Part shown: one piece after another, positions 38,750 to 51,469 of the stretch
How the letters are laid out: each line of letters begins with the position of its first letter
How positions within the stretch are numbered: position 1 is the first letter of the stretch
NCBI GenBank assembly: GCA_964017145.1
Contig: CAXHKQ010000211.1
Location: forward strand, 59,870-123,869
Reading direction: 5' to 3'
DNA: 64,000 bases
Source: Agrocybe praecox
Lineage: Eukaryota > Basidiomycota > Agaricomycetes > Agaricales > Agrocybaceae
Position numbers and translations under genes: made by a program
Notes under the pieces: model-generated
The model's input: the letters and a program-made list of their open reading frames with translations, nothing else
What the model was told of the DNA's origin: nothing
Database searches by the model: none

Positions 38750-41385
38750 ATGGCAAAAAAGAAAAACGACTCTGATTCAGAAGACTTCACATCTCAGCCT
38801 GCCTCGTACGTTTTCTTCTGTTATATATATATTAACCAAGCACTCATATTATTATAGATCTCCTACAAAGAGGCCAAGAGGCAGGCCCAAAGGCAGTCTT
38901 AATAAAAAAACACTGTCAAAGGCTATCATTGAGAGTGATGATGAGGATATTATCAGGTCTGTTTGCCTTTTATGATATAATTATGCCCACTCTGACTTGT
39001 AGCAGTTCTCCTGCTCCTGCTCCTCCTCTGACGCAACGACCTAAGCCTAGGCCCAAGCCTAAAGCTAAGTAAGTTTGCTTGTTTCTCCAAGTCTTGGAGC
39101 TTTTTAACCTTTGTGTTGTTTCATTCAGAACTCATCAAGTCATTGAAAAGGATGTGACTATGAAGATAGTCGACCACAAATTGAAGCCAAGGTATGATTC
39201 ATCCTCTGTGTTTTTGTCCAATTCTTATACTTGTGGATGTAGTGGCCCTGTGCTTCCAAAGTACGTGCATTCTGTATTTCATTTACTTTATACTCTTGCT
39301 CATAACAAACTAAGATACGAGACCATTGAAGATTCAGATTCAGATGAAGTTAAGCAAGATAGAAGACATAAGCCTTCCAAAGGAGGACAAAGGTTCATTG
39401 ATTCAGAGGCTGAGGAAGATGATGATGTTGTTGAAATTAGCTCTTCTGATGCAGAAGAAAGAAGTGATCCAAATGATTCTGAGTACGTCTTTTGATATTC
39501 CTTTTGCTTGCTTCTTCCAAGTTGTCTTAACATTATTGTAACCTAGCTTTCCTGAGGAAGAGTTTCCTGAGACTATAGTTCTGGGGAAGAGGCCTGCACC
39601 TACGACACCACCTCTTGCTACTCGTCAGTCTTCTTATCGTCACGATGAAGATCAGATAAGAGACATTGATAATCCTTCTCCGTGAGCATCACATTAATTT
39701 GTTTGTATATTGTTCAACACTTACTTTTATTCTAGAAAGAAAAAGCGTAAAGAGGATTCTTCTAGTCCCGTCAAACTGGAAAAGCTTTATTTGCATGAGG
39801 AAGGTGTTACAGATTCAGGTTCAGAGACACCTACAAAACAATTGTGAGTTCTGTTCACATCTGTTCTATGACATATATTTAAAAACTTTTAGTCCTGTGA
39901 AAAAAGAGGCTCAGAAGTCTATGCCCACACCCAAAAAATCTTCAACTGGTCCTTTTGGGTAAGCTCATATACAATCACTGGTTTATACACAAATTAACTT
40001 CTGTACTTCAAGCCCCAAGCCTGAGGTTGTCATAACCAAACGTCCATCTAAGCTTATTCATAAGCAGGATCCTATGTCTAGCGACGATGAAAATCTTGGA
40101 ATCAGCAATAGCTCAAAGGTTAAAGACAAGCCTAAGAACAATTCTGACTCCAGTGACGATGAGAATTTAGGACATGCTACTTCTGGGAATGCTGTACCTC
40201 TTGATGGAAGTTCTACTTACCATGATGACAACAACACCATTACTTCTGAGTATGTACTCTATTCTTTTTATCTTATCATGCATTTATCTAATTTATATTA
40301 GGGCGCTACCATTAAAATGTGAAGTTGCAAAGAAGGAATATGAAGATGAATATCTGGCTTCTAAAGGAAGCTATGAGAATCTTCCTTGTCTTAGGTACCT
40401 TCTATTCCCACATTTTTTGTTTCTTTGCTTATGCATCAACAGACAAGTTGATCATCATTTTGTGCGAGATAACGGCGAGGGAAGAGGACTTGTCAACTTC
40501 TCCTCCTGGTTTGGCAAGCTAGAATCGCTGTGGAAAAAGTGTGTTATTCTTTATATCTGTTATTGCCACTATCTAATTATTAACCAAGGCCTGCTATCGC
40601 TATCATGAACTTTGTTTCTGATGGCAAGTATATCAATCTGTCCAGATCTATACCGACAGAGCTTTCAGCCAAATTAACCTCCCGTGTTTCTCAACGACGT
40701 GTTATTCTGGCACCTAATGGTTCTGTTGCTCTATGTCTTACCCCGATATGGGTATCCAGCTGTTATCTCAAGGCTTCGAGGCCTGGAGCAATATTTGAAT
40801 CTACTTCAATATCTGGGTATTTTCACTCTGGTGAATTTCAGCGATTTATTGCTGTACTTGGCATGGTCATTAGAGAACCTTCTATTGGTGTATACATGTT
40901 TCATGATACTATGTCTTTTGCGACTATGAAAAACAACAGTAAGTTCATCTCTTATATACTTGATATCACTCTGATTGATCATTTCAACCCAGCATATAAT
41001 AACAATGATTCCAGCTTCAATCCTTTGTCCAGCCCTTCAAAATCCGCACTACCTGCTCGCCAGATTTCATCAAAGAAAGATAACAGCAAAGGGCTTACTC
41101 AACCTACTATGTATGGAGAAAATGGTGTGTTATATATCATGATTATTTGGCCCTTGCTGATAATCTCCATAAGTGCCTATATACGATGCCAGAGAAAAGA
41201 AAATGGTGTGGACGGAAGAGGTGATGGATCGGATGATGGATCACTATCCTGAATTTCCTGGAGAAGTTCCTTTGGAGTCGTTTGCAGTGGTTTGTTATAT
41301 TACCCATCTTGCTAAGAAGGATAAGAGCTGGGCAGTTTCTACTTATGTTAAATGGGTTGTCGTGCTGGGAACTACTAAATTGTAA
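38750..41385 (+). CDS. unknown 631-aa protein with AT-hook, fifteen exons
   Basis: Exons: 38750-38805, 38858-38956, 39006-39068, 39129-39191, 39243-39260, 39315-39482, 39547-39681, 39736-39843, 39893-39958, 40013-40249, 40302-40394, 40443-40538, 40589-40938, 40993-41124, 41174-41385; they sum to 1,896 nt (632 codons). Introns are about 47-60 bp. The first twelve are all phase 2. The N-terminal half is disordered, rich in Ser/Asp/Glu and Lys/Pro, with an AT-hook-like KRPRGRPKGS. The C-terminal half is globular (GRGLVNFSSWFGKLESLWKK, VPIYDAREKKMVW, FAVVCYITHLAKK, VKWVVVLGTTKL). A chromatin-linked role is suggested only by the AT-hook. It ends 108 bp from the convergent gene at 41494. Confidence 0.82.
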
Positions 41386-41493
41386 CCTAGTTATAATCAC
41401 TCTCTTCTTTTCTTATACTTCAACAGTATACAGTACATAACATGCTTTGTTACCATACAGTTTTTCAACAACACTACATACATGAATATCTAA

Positions 41494-44400
41494 TCATACA
41501 ATCCACTTTTTTCTGAGTGCTCCTCTAAATTTACATAAAGTGTTTTCTAATGCTACATTGTCTATTTGAAGGTATAAAGCATCCCTTTCACCTGCCAGAT
41601 CTTCTATCATCTGGCGTGCCTTTATCAAATCTGGTACCATGTCTTCTGTGCTTGATTTATACATAATCTTATCCTCATCTGCTACTCCCGCAAATGCCAT
41701 CAGTCCTTTTAATGCCCCTTTGTCTATCATGCTTATGCATAACGCGACTTCTGAATCGTTGGGTAGCTCATAACAACCAGCATATGCTATATCTGCTGCA
41801 ATTTCAAAGCTTCCTAGCGCACCGACATGAGGAAAGGGCTGCTTTGACTTTGTAATGTTGTATAGCATCTTGAATGTGTTCACAAAATTTGCGCTGTCAC
41901 TTGTGATATACTCCTCCCAATTTAGATTTAGCACACTCTCCCAGTATACTTTGGCATGCTTGTGTGATCTTCCAAAATCAGGAGCCTCTCTGACACGTAT
42001 GAGACAGATATAGGATGGATCGTGTTCAAAAGGCTTGATGTATTGCTGCCATTCTTCGAAATCTTCAAACACCATCTGCTCCTTGGCCGCAAACTCCGTT
42101 CTAAGTGTTATCCCCTTCCAAATCACGGCACTGAACAAGCCTTTGTTCTGGACTATAACATCCTTTCTGTATGGCCCTTTATCTGAAGACATGCGTTTTC
42201 TTCCAGGAGTTAATTCACGGAATGGCTGATATTTGTCTGGGTCTTCAAGGATATTTCTTTGTAGGTTGGTAGGAGCTTCCAAATTAACGCCTTCGAAGGT
42301 TGCAGCTAGTGCTTGAATGATGTAGTCTCTGAACAAACGCATGCCTCTAGAAGCTGGTAGCTCTAATCTATAGTCGATTGGTATATCACCATTGTCCACT
42401 TTGATATAGAATGGGATAGAGTCCTTTGGAATTGGCTGTTGATGAAAGGCTGAATCCGCAACCATGGCAATGTGTTTGAGAATACGATTTTCAGTCGTGT
42501 TTTCTTTTGAAACAGGAAGCTTTCTCAAGATCTGCTTGAACACCATAATGCTGCTATCACTTGGTACCCCCAGTCTTCCTTGTTCTCTGAAAACTGTTTT
42601 GATGTGTCCACTATTGAGTACCTTCCACACACAATCCAATAACATGCTTTCTTGGCCTGTGTTTTGAACAATAAGGTTCAGGGCTATTATCTTCCACCTC
42701 TCTTTAGGTGAAGTTATGCCAGTCCATTTGCTGATCACTTCTATCACTATCCTCTTGGCCTCTTCTTTCTTCTCTTCGAATTCAATCAATATAGTGTTTT
42801 TTGCACGAGACACAATACATGTAGCGTCAAGGATGGCAATTGGGAGATTGTAGGCCTTTGCAGTAAACTCCTTTGTTGGTGTTCTCGCCTCTATCATATC
42901 CAATGCTGACTTGGATAGCATATATAGCCAAACATCCTCCCGGGATATCTTATCGATACCAAAGCCAGATGTACCAATGGATTGAAGGAACACATCACAT
43001 TTAATGCATACTGTTTCATACAGCCAATCAGATAGAGCAAGAGTGGCCTCTATGACATGGGCCCGTGCTATTTTTGTCAACAGATTGGCTGCATTGAGTG
43101 ACCATATGTTGGCGGACACTATTTTCGCCATTTCTTGGACCTTCTTGAGAGTAAATAGGTCCGTACTTCCCGCATGTCTGTTACGATTGATTCCCGACAG
43201 CAAATATTTGTGGTCAAACACAGACAACACATTGGAAGCATTGTTGGAAAGGCTCAATCCATTTAGCCCAATGTATTCCGCCTCTATAGCTCTCATTTCC
43301 TCCAGAAGGTTGTCTAGCAAGAAGCCATCAAACACTGGATGATCTACGTTATATATAGACATGAGAGTGAGACTGAGTGTTATAAATATATTACTTACTC
43401 AGCCATTCTGATGGCACTTGAAATGCTGGCGAGGTCATTGTCGATACTTGTTCTGCATTCAGAAAATTGCATAACATTGAATGAACAATGAATGGTACAT
43501 AGATTGCAAACAACAAGTTAATTCTTAATGAACGATTTAAGCAAAACATAGGGTTTCAGACCTGAGCGTTTGATTACTTGTGGCTCTTTTACAACTCCGG
43601 GCTGAGAGCTTTCTTCATGCCTAAGACGCTTTTCTGATATAGGACAGAGTAAATAAAGAATATAATAACATCAAATTTACTATTACCTGGAGCTTCGAGA
43701 ACAGATGATCCAGATAAACTTCTTTTCTTCGAGGAGTCTCCGGCCAGATTATCAACCTTATCCACACTTGGCTGTTTGGATATCTTCGAGAATCGGTTGA
43801 GTAAAACATAAGGGACAAGTCCTTTTGGACGTTAAATAAGGTACAAAGCTGTATGAATGATGATGTTTGCTTACTGCTATTCGGCCCTTTAGCAGCATGA
43901 TTGACTTGTTTGAAAAATCCGCCACCAGATTGACGGACCTCTGACTCGATTAGCATGTCGCCTAATAATAGTGATATAAGTATAAAACACTGGCTTAGCA
44001 ATGAGCACATACCAGTATGTTCATCCAAATCAACAGCAGCGTCTTCATTTTCGAGGTGGTCAATGATCATGTCTTGCTCAGTATCGGAATGTGCGGCAGA
44101 CTCTCCATTCTCGTCTATAGATCCTCTGTCTTCACCTTCATCGACAGATGTAGACATACTAATCTTGCCCCACAATTTTTTCTTCGTCCCTTCATCTTCA
44201 TCCTCCTCCTCCTCCTCCTCCTCCTCCTCCTCTTCTTCTTCTTCATCTTCATCTTCCTCCTCTTCATCTTCAATGCCGCGTTCGTCCTTTTTCTTGGAAA
44301 CCTTTCGTTTAGCAGCCGACTTACTCCGGGTTGTTCTGATTGTCTTCATCTCTTGGTCTTCAGCTTCTACATCATTATCCTCGCCGTTTTCTCCGCCTGA

Positions 44401-46586
44401 ATTTCCCTTTTTATGCTTGACTCTGCGAGATTTGCCGGAATTTAACTCGGTGCCCACAAGTACTTCGAAATCTGCTGTGACTAGAAAGTCTTCATCGTCG
44501 CTTTCTTCTTCTCGGTCGGAGACCTCACTTTCACCGTCATCGTCGTTGTATTCTTCCTCAGGCATAGCAGTAGTGTTGGACTTGTGCTTCCAGGAAAGGA
44601 TCTTCATATCATCTCCAACTTGAGATACCACGTCGTGTTCTTCTGTGATGTGATTGATATCTTGGTCGGTAAGCGCCTTCACCTGACCATGTTTGATAGA
44701 GTACGGTATGAACTGAGCCGCCTTTGTGCGCTGGTCCTCCAAATGAGCGATGACTTCAAGTCTTGTACTAGTCTGGTCTACAAGATTTGTCCCCAAAACG
44801 GTACCATTTCCTTCAAAACATGGAGCGTTTTGAGGTCTCCAACCAGGCGCCATCGTCCAAGGAGGTAAAGTGAGCCTTTCTCCATCTACTATAGAGCTGA
44901 AACACTCGAAGAACTTGTCCGCGTCGACCTGCAGCCCCATGCGCTTGCCGTCGGGATCAAGCTGTCGTACTCCATCTAGAACCAATAGCCACATCTCCCG
45001 ACAATAAAACTTTAATAATGTTCTGTCGTCGGTCATAGTTCTCCCTTCTCTAGCGTAGTTACACGTTGTAGATTTTCCGAGTGCGTCCTTGTGAAGCCTT
45101 ATAATTCAAAATCAATTTATATTTTTCTGTGTTTCGAATATTGGATACTTACTCAGGCCAGCGCATCTCAGGCGAAATGAAGATGGTTTCATTTCTACCA
45201 CTCGCAGCGAATAGAGGAATTCGGCCTTCACCCGTGTAGTTCATACTCGTGGGATACGAAACTATAAGACAGCGCTTGTCCTGCGGGTTGGGTTCTTCAT
45301 CGTCAGGAGCGCTGGGTGGGGAACCTCCATGCTTATGTAGTCCAGAGAAATTTACGCCGACCATCCTCCCAAGTTCTACATATACTTTAGGATACAAAAA
45401 GTGCATACACCCTGGGTGCACGCCTTCGCTCAGGTCAGAACCCCCCAAAGTACTGGTGATCAGGGCTGCTTCGTCGCCCCCGTCGAAATGTTCCGATCCC
45501 ACTTTTCCCATGGAACTCATAGGACCCACTGTTCGTCAAGTAAGTTAGAGATGGAACGGGGAAATAAGCGCAAACATACTATTTCTCCTTGCTTGAATGT
45601 CTGCGAAATTGATCTGGACAGTCGAAGTGCCAACGGTTCTCAAAGACCCACACTGAAAGGTGTTGGTGATGTTTTGTCTAAGAGTCATGTCGTCCAACAA
45701 GCCCCTGGGAGCTAGGGATAGTGAAGTCGCAGCCATGTCGGCTGCTGCCTGTAGTGAATGATTTGTATCATTTTATTTTACTATAGCCCAACATAAAACG
45801 TACTGTTATGATATTTTTCCTGATTACAAGATGATTGTCCAACTCTTCCCGAACATCTTTTAATTTGGACGAAGCTGGCGGGCCCAGTATTTTTGGAGGA
45901 ATCTGGCGAGCAGGGCCGGCTGCCAATATTGTTGTGTCGGCGTCTGATATCGCGCGAACCGATCGAAGAATGGCAGAGCCGCCAGTGAAGGCCTTTGTCT
46001 TCTTGTTGTATTCTGGTTTGCCGGGGGCTCTGAGTTGCCTGTCGCCCAACGCGGCAGACTGTCCTCTTTCGAATGCATGAATTTCTCCTGCAGTATGTGC
46101 CGTTCTATAATAGTAATGTAAATATATGCTATATGTATGTATGCTATTGAGGAGTAAACGCACCTATCCGTCACCCATACTTTGATGACATCTAATGAAG
46201 GCCTTCTCTTCTCCCAATTCAACCTGGTACATGCGGCGAAAAGATAATCACCTCCTCTCATCTCCATGTAACCTACATGTCTCGTAAGAATCGTATACGG
46301 GCGCTTAGCGTAAACAAAACACACCTTTAGCCTTAAGCTCATTTCCTATCTCATAAGGCACGGTCAAAGCCTTCTCTTCACGATACAACCTATCCATTTC
46401 TGTCTGGGTGGTTGTCATAAAATACACGAAGACGCGTTTCGCTCCCGGCGGTACCAGAGGATGATTGTACGCTTGGAAAATGTGGGGTTCGCCATCGGCA
46501 CGCTCGAGTTGGATGGGTACTTCATGATAGCCGTCTGCTGTATCCGGTTGTAATCCGTTGGCGAGGGGAACCTGGCCCGAGTCCAT
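41494..46586 (-). CDS. unknown 1,499-aa protein, eleven exons
   Basis: Exons in transcript order: 46586-46325, 46272-46164, 46104-45804, 45748-45580, 45528-45153, 45097-44013, 43961-43875, 43821-43687, 43633-43562, 43452-43399, 43343-41494; they sum to 4,500 nt, exactly 1,500 codons. The N-terminal module (HPLVPPGAKRVFVYFMTTTQ, RGGDYLFAACTRLNWEKRRP) is a pattern I know from unnamed mushroom proteins. The middle has an acidic region with a polyglutamate run and basic patches (KKGNSGG, SKSAAKRKVSKKK), and the large last exon encodes a mainly helical 616-aa segment without a recognised domain. Nuclear location is plausible from the basic/acidic tracts. The donor at 43561 (GTCTGA) is weak, so that intron is the least certain. 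Confidence 0.78.
44199..44256 (-). repeat. GAG/GAA trinucleotide repeat encoding polyglutamate
   Basis: On the plus strand this is an uninterrupted run of CTC and TTC triplets inside exon 6 of the 1,499-aa gene. It translates to a long Glu run with a few Asp and should vary in length between strains. Confidence 0.85.
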
Positions 46587-46589
46587 TCT

Positions 46590-46989
46590 GACGCCGTACA
46601 GTTTCTAGGGTGAGGCGCTGACAGACGCTGACAGATTTTACGGTGTTCTGGTAAACCAATAACAGCGTTATAGGGTGGTTGTAGTAGAGGGAGCGAAGGA
46701 AACGATATGGGTGGTGCTAAGACGAGCAAATCCCAGAGTCTGAGATCTGTCTCAGTCTTCACCGATCGCCATCAAGTCAGGTCGCAATGGCCTTACTTGG
46801 ACAATTTGAACAGAATCGCTACATATTCAAAGTCGTAGTCGAGAGTCGTATTTGGGCCACCCTTAGAACAGTCGATTAGAAAAAAATTGGCTTGTATTCG
46901 ATAATGTGCGCATACATACACTCCAGACATATGCACTGTACGTATGCAGAATATACTCTGAGGTATTCTAATCGCAGACTTGGAATACA
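46590..46989. other. upstream region of the 1,499-aa gene; no other gene seen
   Basis: Contains the likely promoter of the minus-strand gene and one outlying copy of the recurrent word (ttctggtaaaccaat, about 46647). No supported ORF. Confidence 0.45.
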
Positions 46990-49900
46990 CAATCCACGCT
47001 GGAAAGTACGCGGCAAGTCGTGGATCCTACATCACCCACCGCCAGATCGTTGCGAAACGTTCCGAAACCAGCTGTACACGAGTTGTCGCACGATCATCGT
47101 TGGCAGGGGTATAACCGCGTATTGACGCGCAATTCGTATGACATTGTTCTTCACATCCTGCTTCGCGATGCCCTTGTGCTCAAGGTCCTGATAAACCAGA
47201 TACAGCGCGGTCGTAAATTCACGCAAAGGGGCGGCCTTCGCCAATGCAGGTACTTAGACTTTCCGGTCGATCGATCCACATTTGTGTCCAAATGGATGCA
47301 AATTAGTCGTGACGTAGGAAGCACAATTCGCACTGGAAAGTGTGCGGCGGGTTGTGGATCCTACGTCACCGCCGGATCGTTGCGCAATATTCTGAAACCA
47401 GCCACACGCGAGGGATCGCTTGGCTATTGTTGGTAGTGGCAGGGGGTGGGTGGAAAGCGGTTGAACTAGTATATTTACCATGCTTGCGGGAGTAGCTGTT
47501 GGCGCGAAGGACGAGCTAAATCGAATTTGAGTGGTATCGGTTTGAGCAATAGGGACGAAGAGTGTGGGTGATGTCGGTATGGGAAAGAGAGAGGGGTCGC
47601 TCGGCTAGCGTTGGTAGTGGAAAACCGCGTAGGCATCTTCTTGTATGTGTATTCAACATCCGCGTGTAAGCAGTGCAGTGTCCTGGTAAACCAGAGACAG
47701 TGCGGTGGGTATCAGATGATCAAACAAGCGAGGCCGAGACTGTAGATAAAATAGAGGTAAGCTAAGTGCGTAAAAAGGTAGGATAAAATATCGAGCACTC
47801 GCCTTTTAAGCTTAGGATCGAAGGGCAATTGGATGAGGGAGGGAGTTTCCTGTACTTGCAGGAGTAGCCGTTGGCGCGAAGAGCGGACTAAATTGAATTT
47901 GAATGGTGTCGGTTTGAGCAATAGGGACGGAGAGTGTGGCCGATGTGGATCCGAAAAAGAGGGGTCTCTTGCCTATCGTTGATGGTAGTAGACCGCGTAG
48001 TCATCTTTTTGTGTGTCTTCAACATCCGCGTGTAAGCAGCGTCCTGGTAAACCAGAGACGGTGTGGTGTGGTGTTACCAGACGAGCAAACAAATGAGGCC
48101 GAGACTGTGAATTAAATAGATGTAAGCTAGGTACGGAAAAAGAAAAGATAAAACACCGGGCACTTGCCTTTTCGAGCATAGGATCAAGGGCCAATTGGTT
48201 GAGTGAGTGAAAAACGGTCGAGCGAGGATATTTGCTGTGCTTGCGGGAGTAGTCGTTAACGGGAAGGACGAGTTATATCGAATTTGAGGAATATGGGTGT
48301 TGTTGGTCTGAGCAAGAGAGGTCGCTTGGCTATATTGGACACTTGCATTTTGAGCGTAGGATCGAGGGGCAATTGGTGGAGCAAGGACGTTTCTGTGCTT
48401 GTAGGAGTAGCCATTAGTGAGGAGGATGGGCTAAATAGAAATTGAAGAATGCAGGTAATGTCGGTCTGCGCATGAGTTGTCGCATCGTGATCGTGGTTAG
48501 TGGCAGACTGCAGACAGACACATTGCAGTCTTTTCGTATGTGTCGTGGTTGGGATCAGGCGGGCAAACGAATGAAGCCGAGACTGTAAAATAATAATAAA
48601 TAGAGGTAAGCTAAGTGCGGAATTGAAAGGATAAAACGCCGGGCACTTGCCTTTTGAGCATAAGATCGAGTGGAGAGGTCGAGCGAGGATATTTACTACG
48701 CTTGCAGGAGTAGTCATTAGAGAGAAGGACTAGTTAAATCGAATTGGAGGAATGTCGGTGATGTCGGTTTGAGAAAGAGGATTTGCTTGGCAGTTGGTAG
48801 TGGCATAACCGCGTATTGATGCGTAATTCGTGTGTCGTCGTTCTTCGCATCTTTCTTCGAGATGCCTTTGTAAGCAGGGTCCTGGTAAACCAGAGATGGC
48901 ACGGTCGTGGATTCACGAAAGGGACAGCCTTCCCCAATGCAGGTACCTAGGCTTTCCGGTCGATCGATCCAAGTTTGTGTCCAAGCGGATGCAGATTAGT
49001 TGTGACGTAGGAAGCACAATTCGCACTGGAAAGTGTGCGGCGGGTTGTGGATCCTACGTCACCACCAGATCGTCGCGAGATATTCTGAAACCAACCGTGC
49101 ATGTCGCACGGTGGTCGCTGGTAGTGGCAGACCGCGTAGTTATATTTTTGTGTCTTCAACGTCCCTGGGTAAGCAGTGTCCTGGTAAACCAGAGACAGTG
49201 CGGTCAAGAGCTCGTGGACAGAACGGGGGTCGGGATCAGGCGAGCAAGCGAACGAGGCCGAGACTGTAAATAAAGCAGAGGTAAGCCAAGCGCAGAAAAA
49301 GAAAGGATAAAACGCCAGCCACTTGCCTTGTGGGTATAGGATTGAGGGGCCATCGGATGAGCGGGTGAAAAGCAGTTGAGCGAGTGGAAAACGGTTGAGC
49401 GAGGATATTTGCTATGTTTGTAGGAGTAGTCGTTAGAGGGAAGGACAAGCTAAATCGAATTTGAAGAATGTCGGTGATGTTGGTCTGAGCAAGAGGGTTC
49501 GCTTGGCTATCGTCGGTAGTAGTAGACCGCATAGTCATATTTTTGTATGTATCTTCAGCATCCCAATATAAGCAGTGTCCTGGTAAACCAGAGACAGCGT
49601 GGTTGGGATCAGGAATTGACCGCCGCGTGGTTTGAATGGTGACGAATTGAGCAATAGGGTGGGTGATGTAGGTATGGGAAAGAGAGAGAGGTCGCTTGGC
49701 TATCGTCGGTTGCGGAAGACCGCGTAGTCATCTTCTTGTATCGTGCGAGCAGCGTCCTGGTAAACCAGAGACGGTGCGGTTAAGAGTTCATGGACAGAAC
49801 GGGGGTTGGGATCAGGCGAGCAAACGAACAAGACCGAAACTGTAAATAACACAGAGATGAGCAATTAGCTTAGAAAAAAGAAAACAGGACAAAACATCGG

Positions 49901-50260
49901 GCGCTTACTTTTAAATCATGGGAGCGAAGGGGAGGGGAGCAATCGGTTGGGTGAGGGTGTGTAATATGCTCGTAGTCGTAGTCGTTAGCGCCGAGCGGGA
50001 AGGACAGCCGTCGTGAATTGGCTACCACGTAAACGAGAGTTGAAGAAATATGGTGGTGTCGATGGTAAGGATATTCGACTACAAAGATTAATGTAAGTGA
50101 ACTGCGAATAATCGCAGGGATAGAACTTAAGCGCTCACCTTTGGATAATAGAGCCCAGATCTCCAAGCAACTACAGAGGATTCCTGCGCATCCGTGGTCA
50201 TGTACATGTAGAATCAATCATGAGTAGTCGTTAGCAGTGCTCTGGTAAACCAAAACAGTG
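46990..50260 (+). repeat. degenerate interspersed repeat array with CTGGTAAACCAG near-palindrome
   Basis: No convincing gene. Recurrent blocks include gtcctggtaaaccagagac (about 47680, 48041, 48879, 49178, 49577, 49755; variants at 47186 and 50240), gccgagactgta(a/g)ataaa (about 47729, 48101, 48572, 49256, 49835), and accgcgtattgacgcgcaattcg / ...tgatgcgtaattcg (47117, 48809). A block of about 300 bp (47110-47400) is repeated at 48800-49100 and includes a perfect inverted repeat tgacgtagga ... tcctacgtca. Spacing is irregular (about 180-840 bp), so this is not a simple tandem array. It looks more GC-rich than both neighbours. Confidence 0.75.
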
Positions 50261-51469
50261 CCATGGGGAAGCCGGGAAGTGTGGTGGTGGTGGCTCAGTG
50301 CCAAGAAGGTAAGCCCGGCATTCGTGCGATCATGTGAGTGTTCGTATTCCGGAGTCGTGTCAGCGGATCAAATGGCTGTGCTGCGGATCAATCCAACTTG
50401 TCCGTTTCTTGCTTGAATGCCGAATCGCGACTCTCTTCTGCTTTTGTCGTCGTACTTGTGCTCACCTTGTATCCCTGCTGCTGTACTGGTTTACCAGGCA
50501 CCAGTAACAACTTTATCTCATACACACTTCGTCGTCTTCAGTAACAATTCGATTGGGGAGTTTGTCGGATACAGCGACCGTAGAGGTAAGTCCGCGTGTT
50601 TGCTTTAGTATGCTGGGTACTTATGGTGTCCCGTACCTTGTATACCCGCTCGCCCAGATATTGTTCGAGCTTCGCGTCCCACGCGCAGTTAATTGCTCTG
50701 TCAACCCGTGTCCCCCCTCTCGACAGGTCGTCGTCTGGCCACCGCACTGGACATCACCAGCTTCGTCGAGCTCTGGTATCTCTGCCATCCGGAACCTCGT
50801 CGCTGGATCTGCAACTAGTCCCCCTTTCAGCCCGGAACATTCATCATCCTCGACGCTCGCGCCCCACACGCGTATCATCACTCTATCGATCTGTATCCCC
50901 CCTCTCAACAGGTCATCGTCTGGCCACCGTACACCAGAAATTTGCATTCCCTCATCGTTGACTTCGCCGATCTCTGCCGTCCGACACCTCTATTGCTCGA
51001 GTTGATTCAAGGAGGATACGCTGTGTTTACCGCTGCCGTTTCCATCGCTGCCGCATCCGCCCTTAGTTCTCCTTTCGTCAAGGAGCGTTCACCTTCCTAT
51101 CCCTGCTGCTACTCCGGTTTATTGGGTCTTGTGAATTGCTCAATTTCTCGCGTCTATCTCTGCCTTCCAATATCCGATAAACGTCCGCCCTTACGTCCCT
51201 GCCGCTGCACCGGTTTACCAGCCACCGGCCAGGTTCTCTTTCTGCAAATCACATCGCGGTGTCCACCTCCTCCCTTCAAAATACAAACTGCGCATAATCG
51301 CCCAACATTCTCAGTGAGTTAGTCTTTTACTGTTACTCGCTCGCTATTCGCTCGCTTTTTTCGCTCCCAAATTCGTTCTTTCTGGCTACCTTTCGTGTTT
51401 TTTCTTGTTCTTTTTATGTACATCTCTACTGTATATACCATGCTTACTGATCTCTTTACTAGGACAGTC
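50261..51469 (+). other. upstream region of gene 51470; direct repeats and inverted copies of the palindrome word
   Basis: No supported CDS. The recurrent word appears here in the other orientation (actggtttaccaggc, about 50485; ccggtttaccagcc, about 51211; a decayed ccggtttattggg near 51114). A segment tcccccctct..acaggtc.tcgtctggccaccg occurs twice about 185 bp apart (about 50707 and 50896). It presumably also contains the promoter and 5' UTR, perhaps with introns, of the next gene. Confidence 0.5.

Noticed and set aside
43343..43400. 622-aa single-exon gene starting at 43362 (MSIYNVDHP)
   Set aside because: A 55-bp intron covering that ATG joins upstream exons in frame and makes the whole model exactly 1,500 codons, so the apparent start is intronic.
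47020..49538. Repeated short ORFs (LVYQD..Y.G and similar) as a gene family
   Set aside because: They come from the recurrent CTGGTAAACCAG block read in several frames, with stops in every unit; no stable reading frame is kept.
46990..50260. CRISPR-like array
   Set aside because: The repeats are irregularly spaced by hundreds of bases, degenerate, and lie in a spliced eukaryotic genome.
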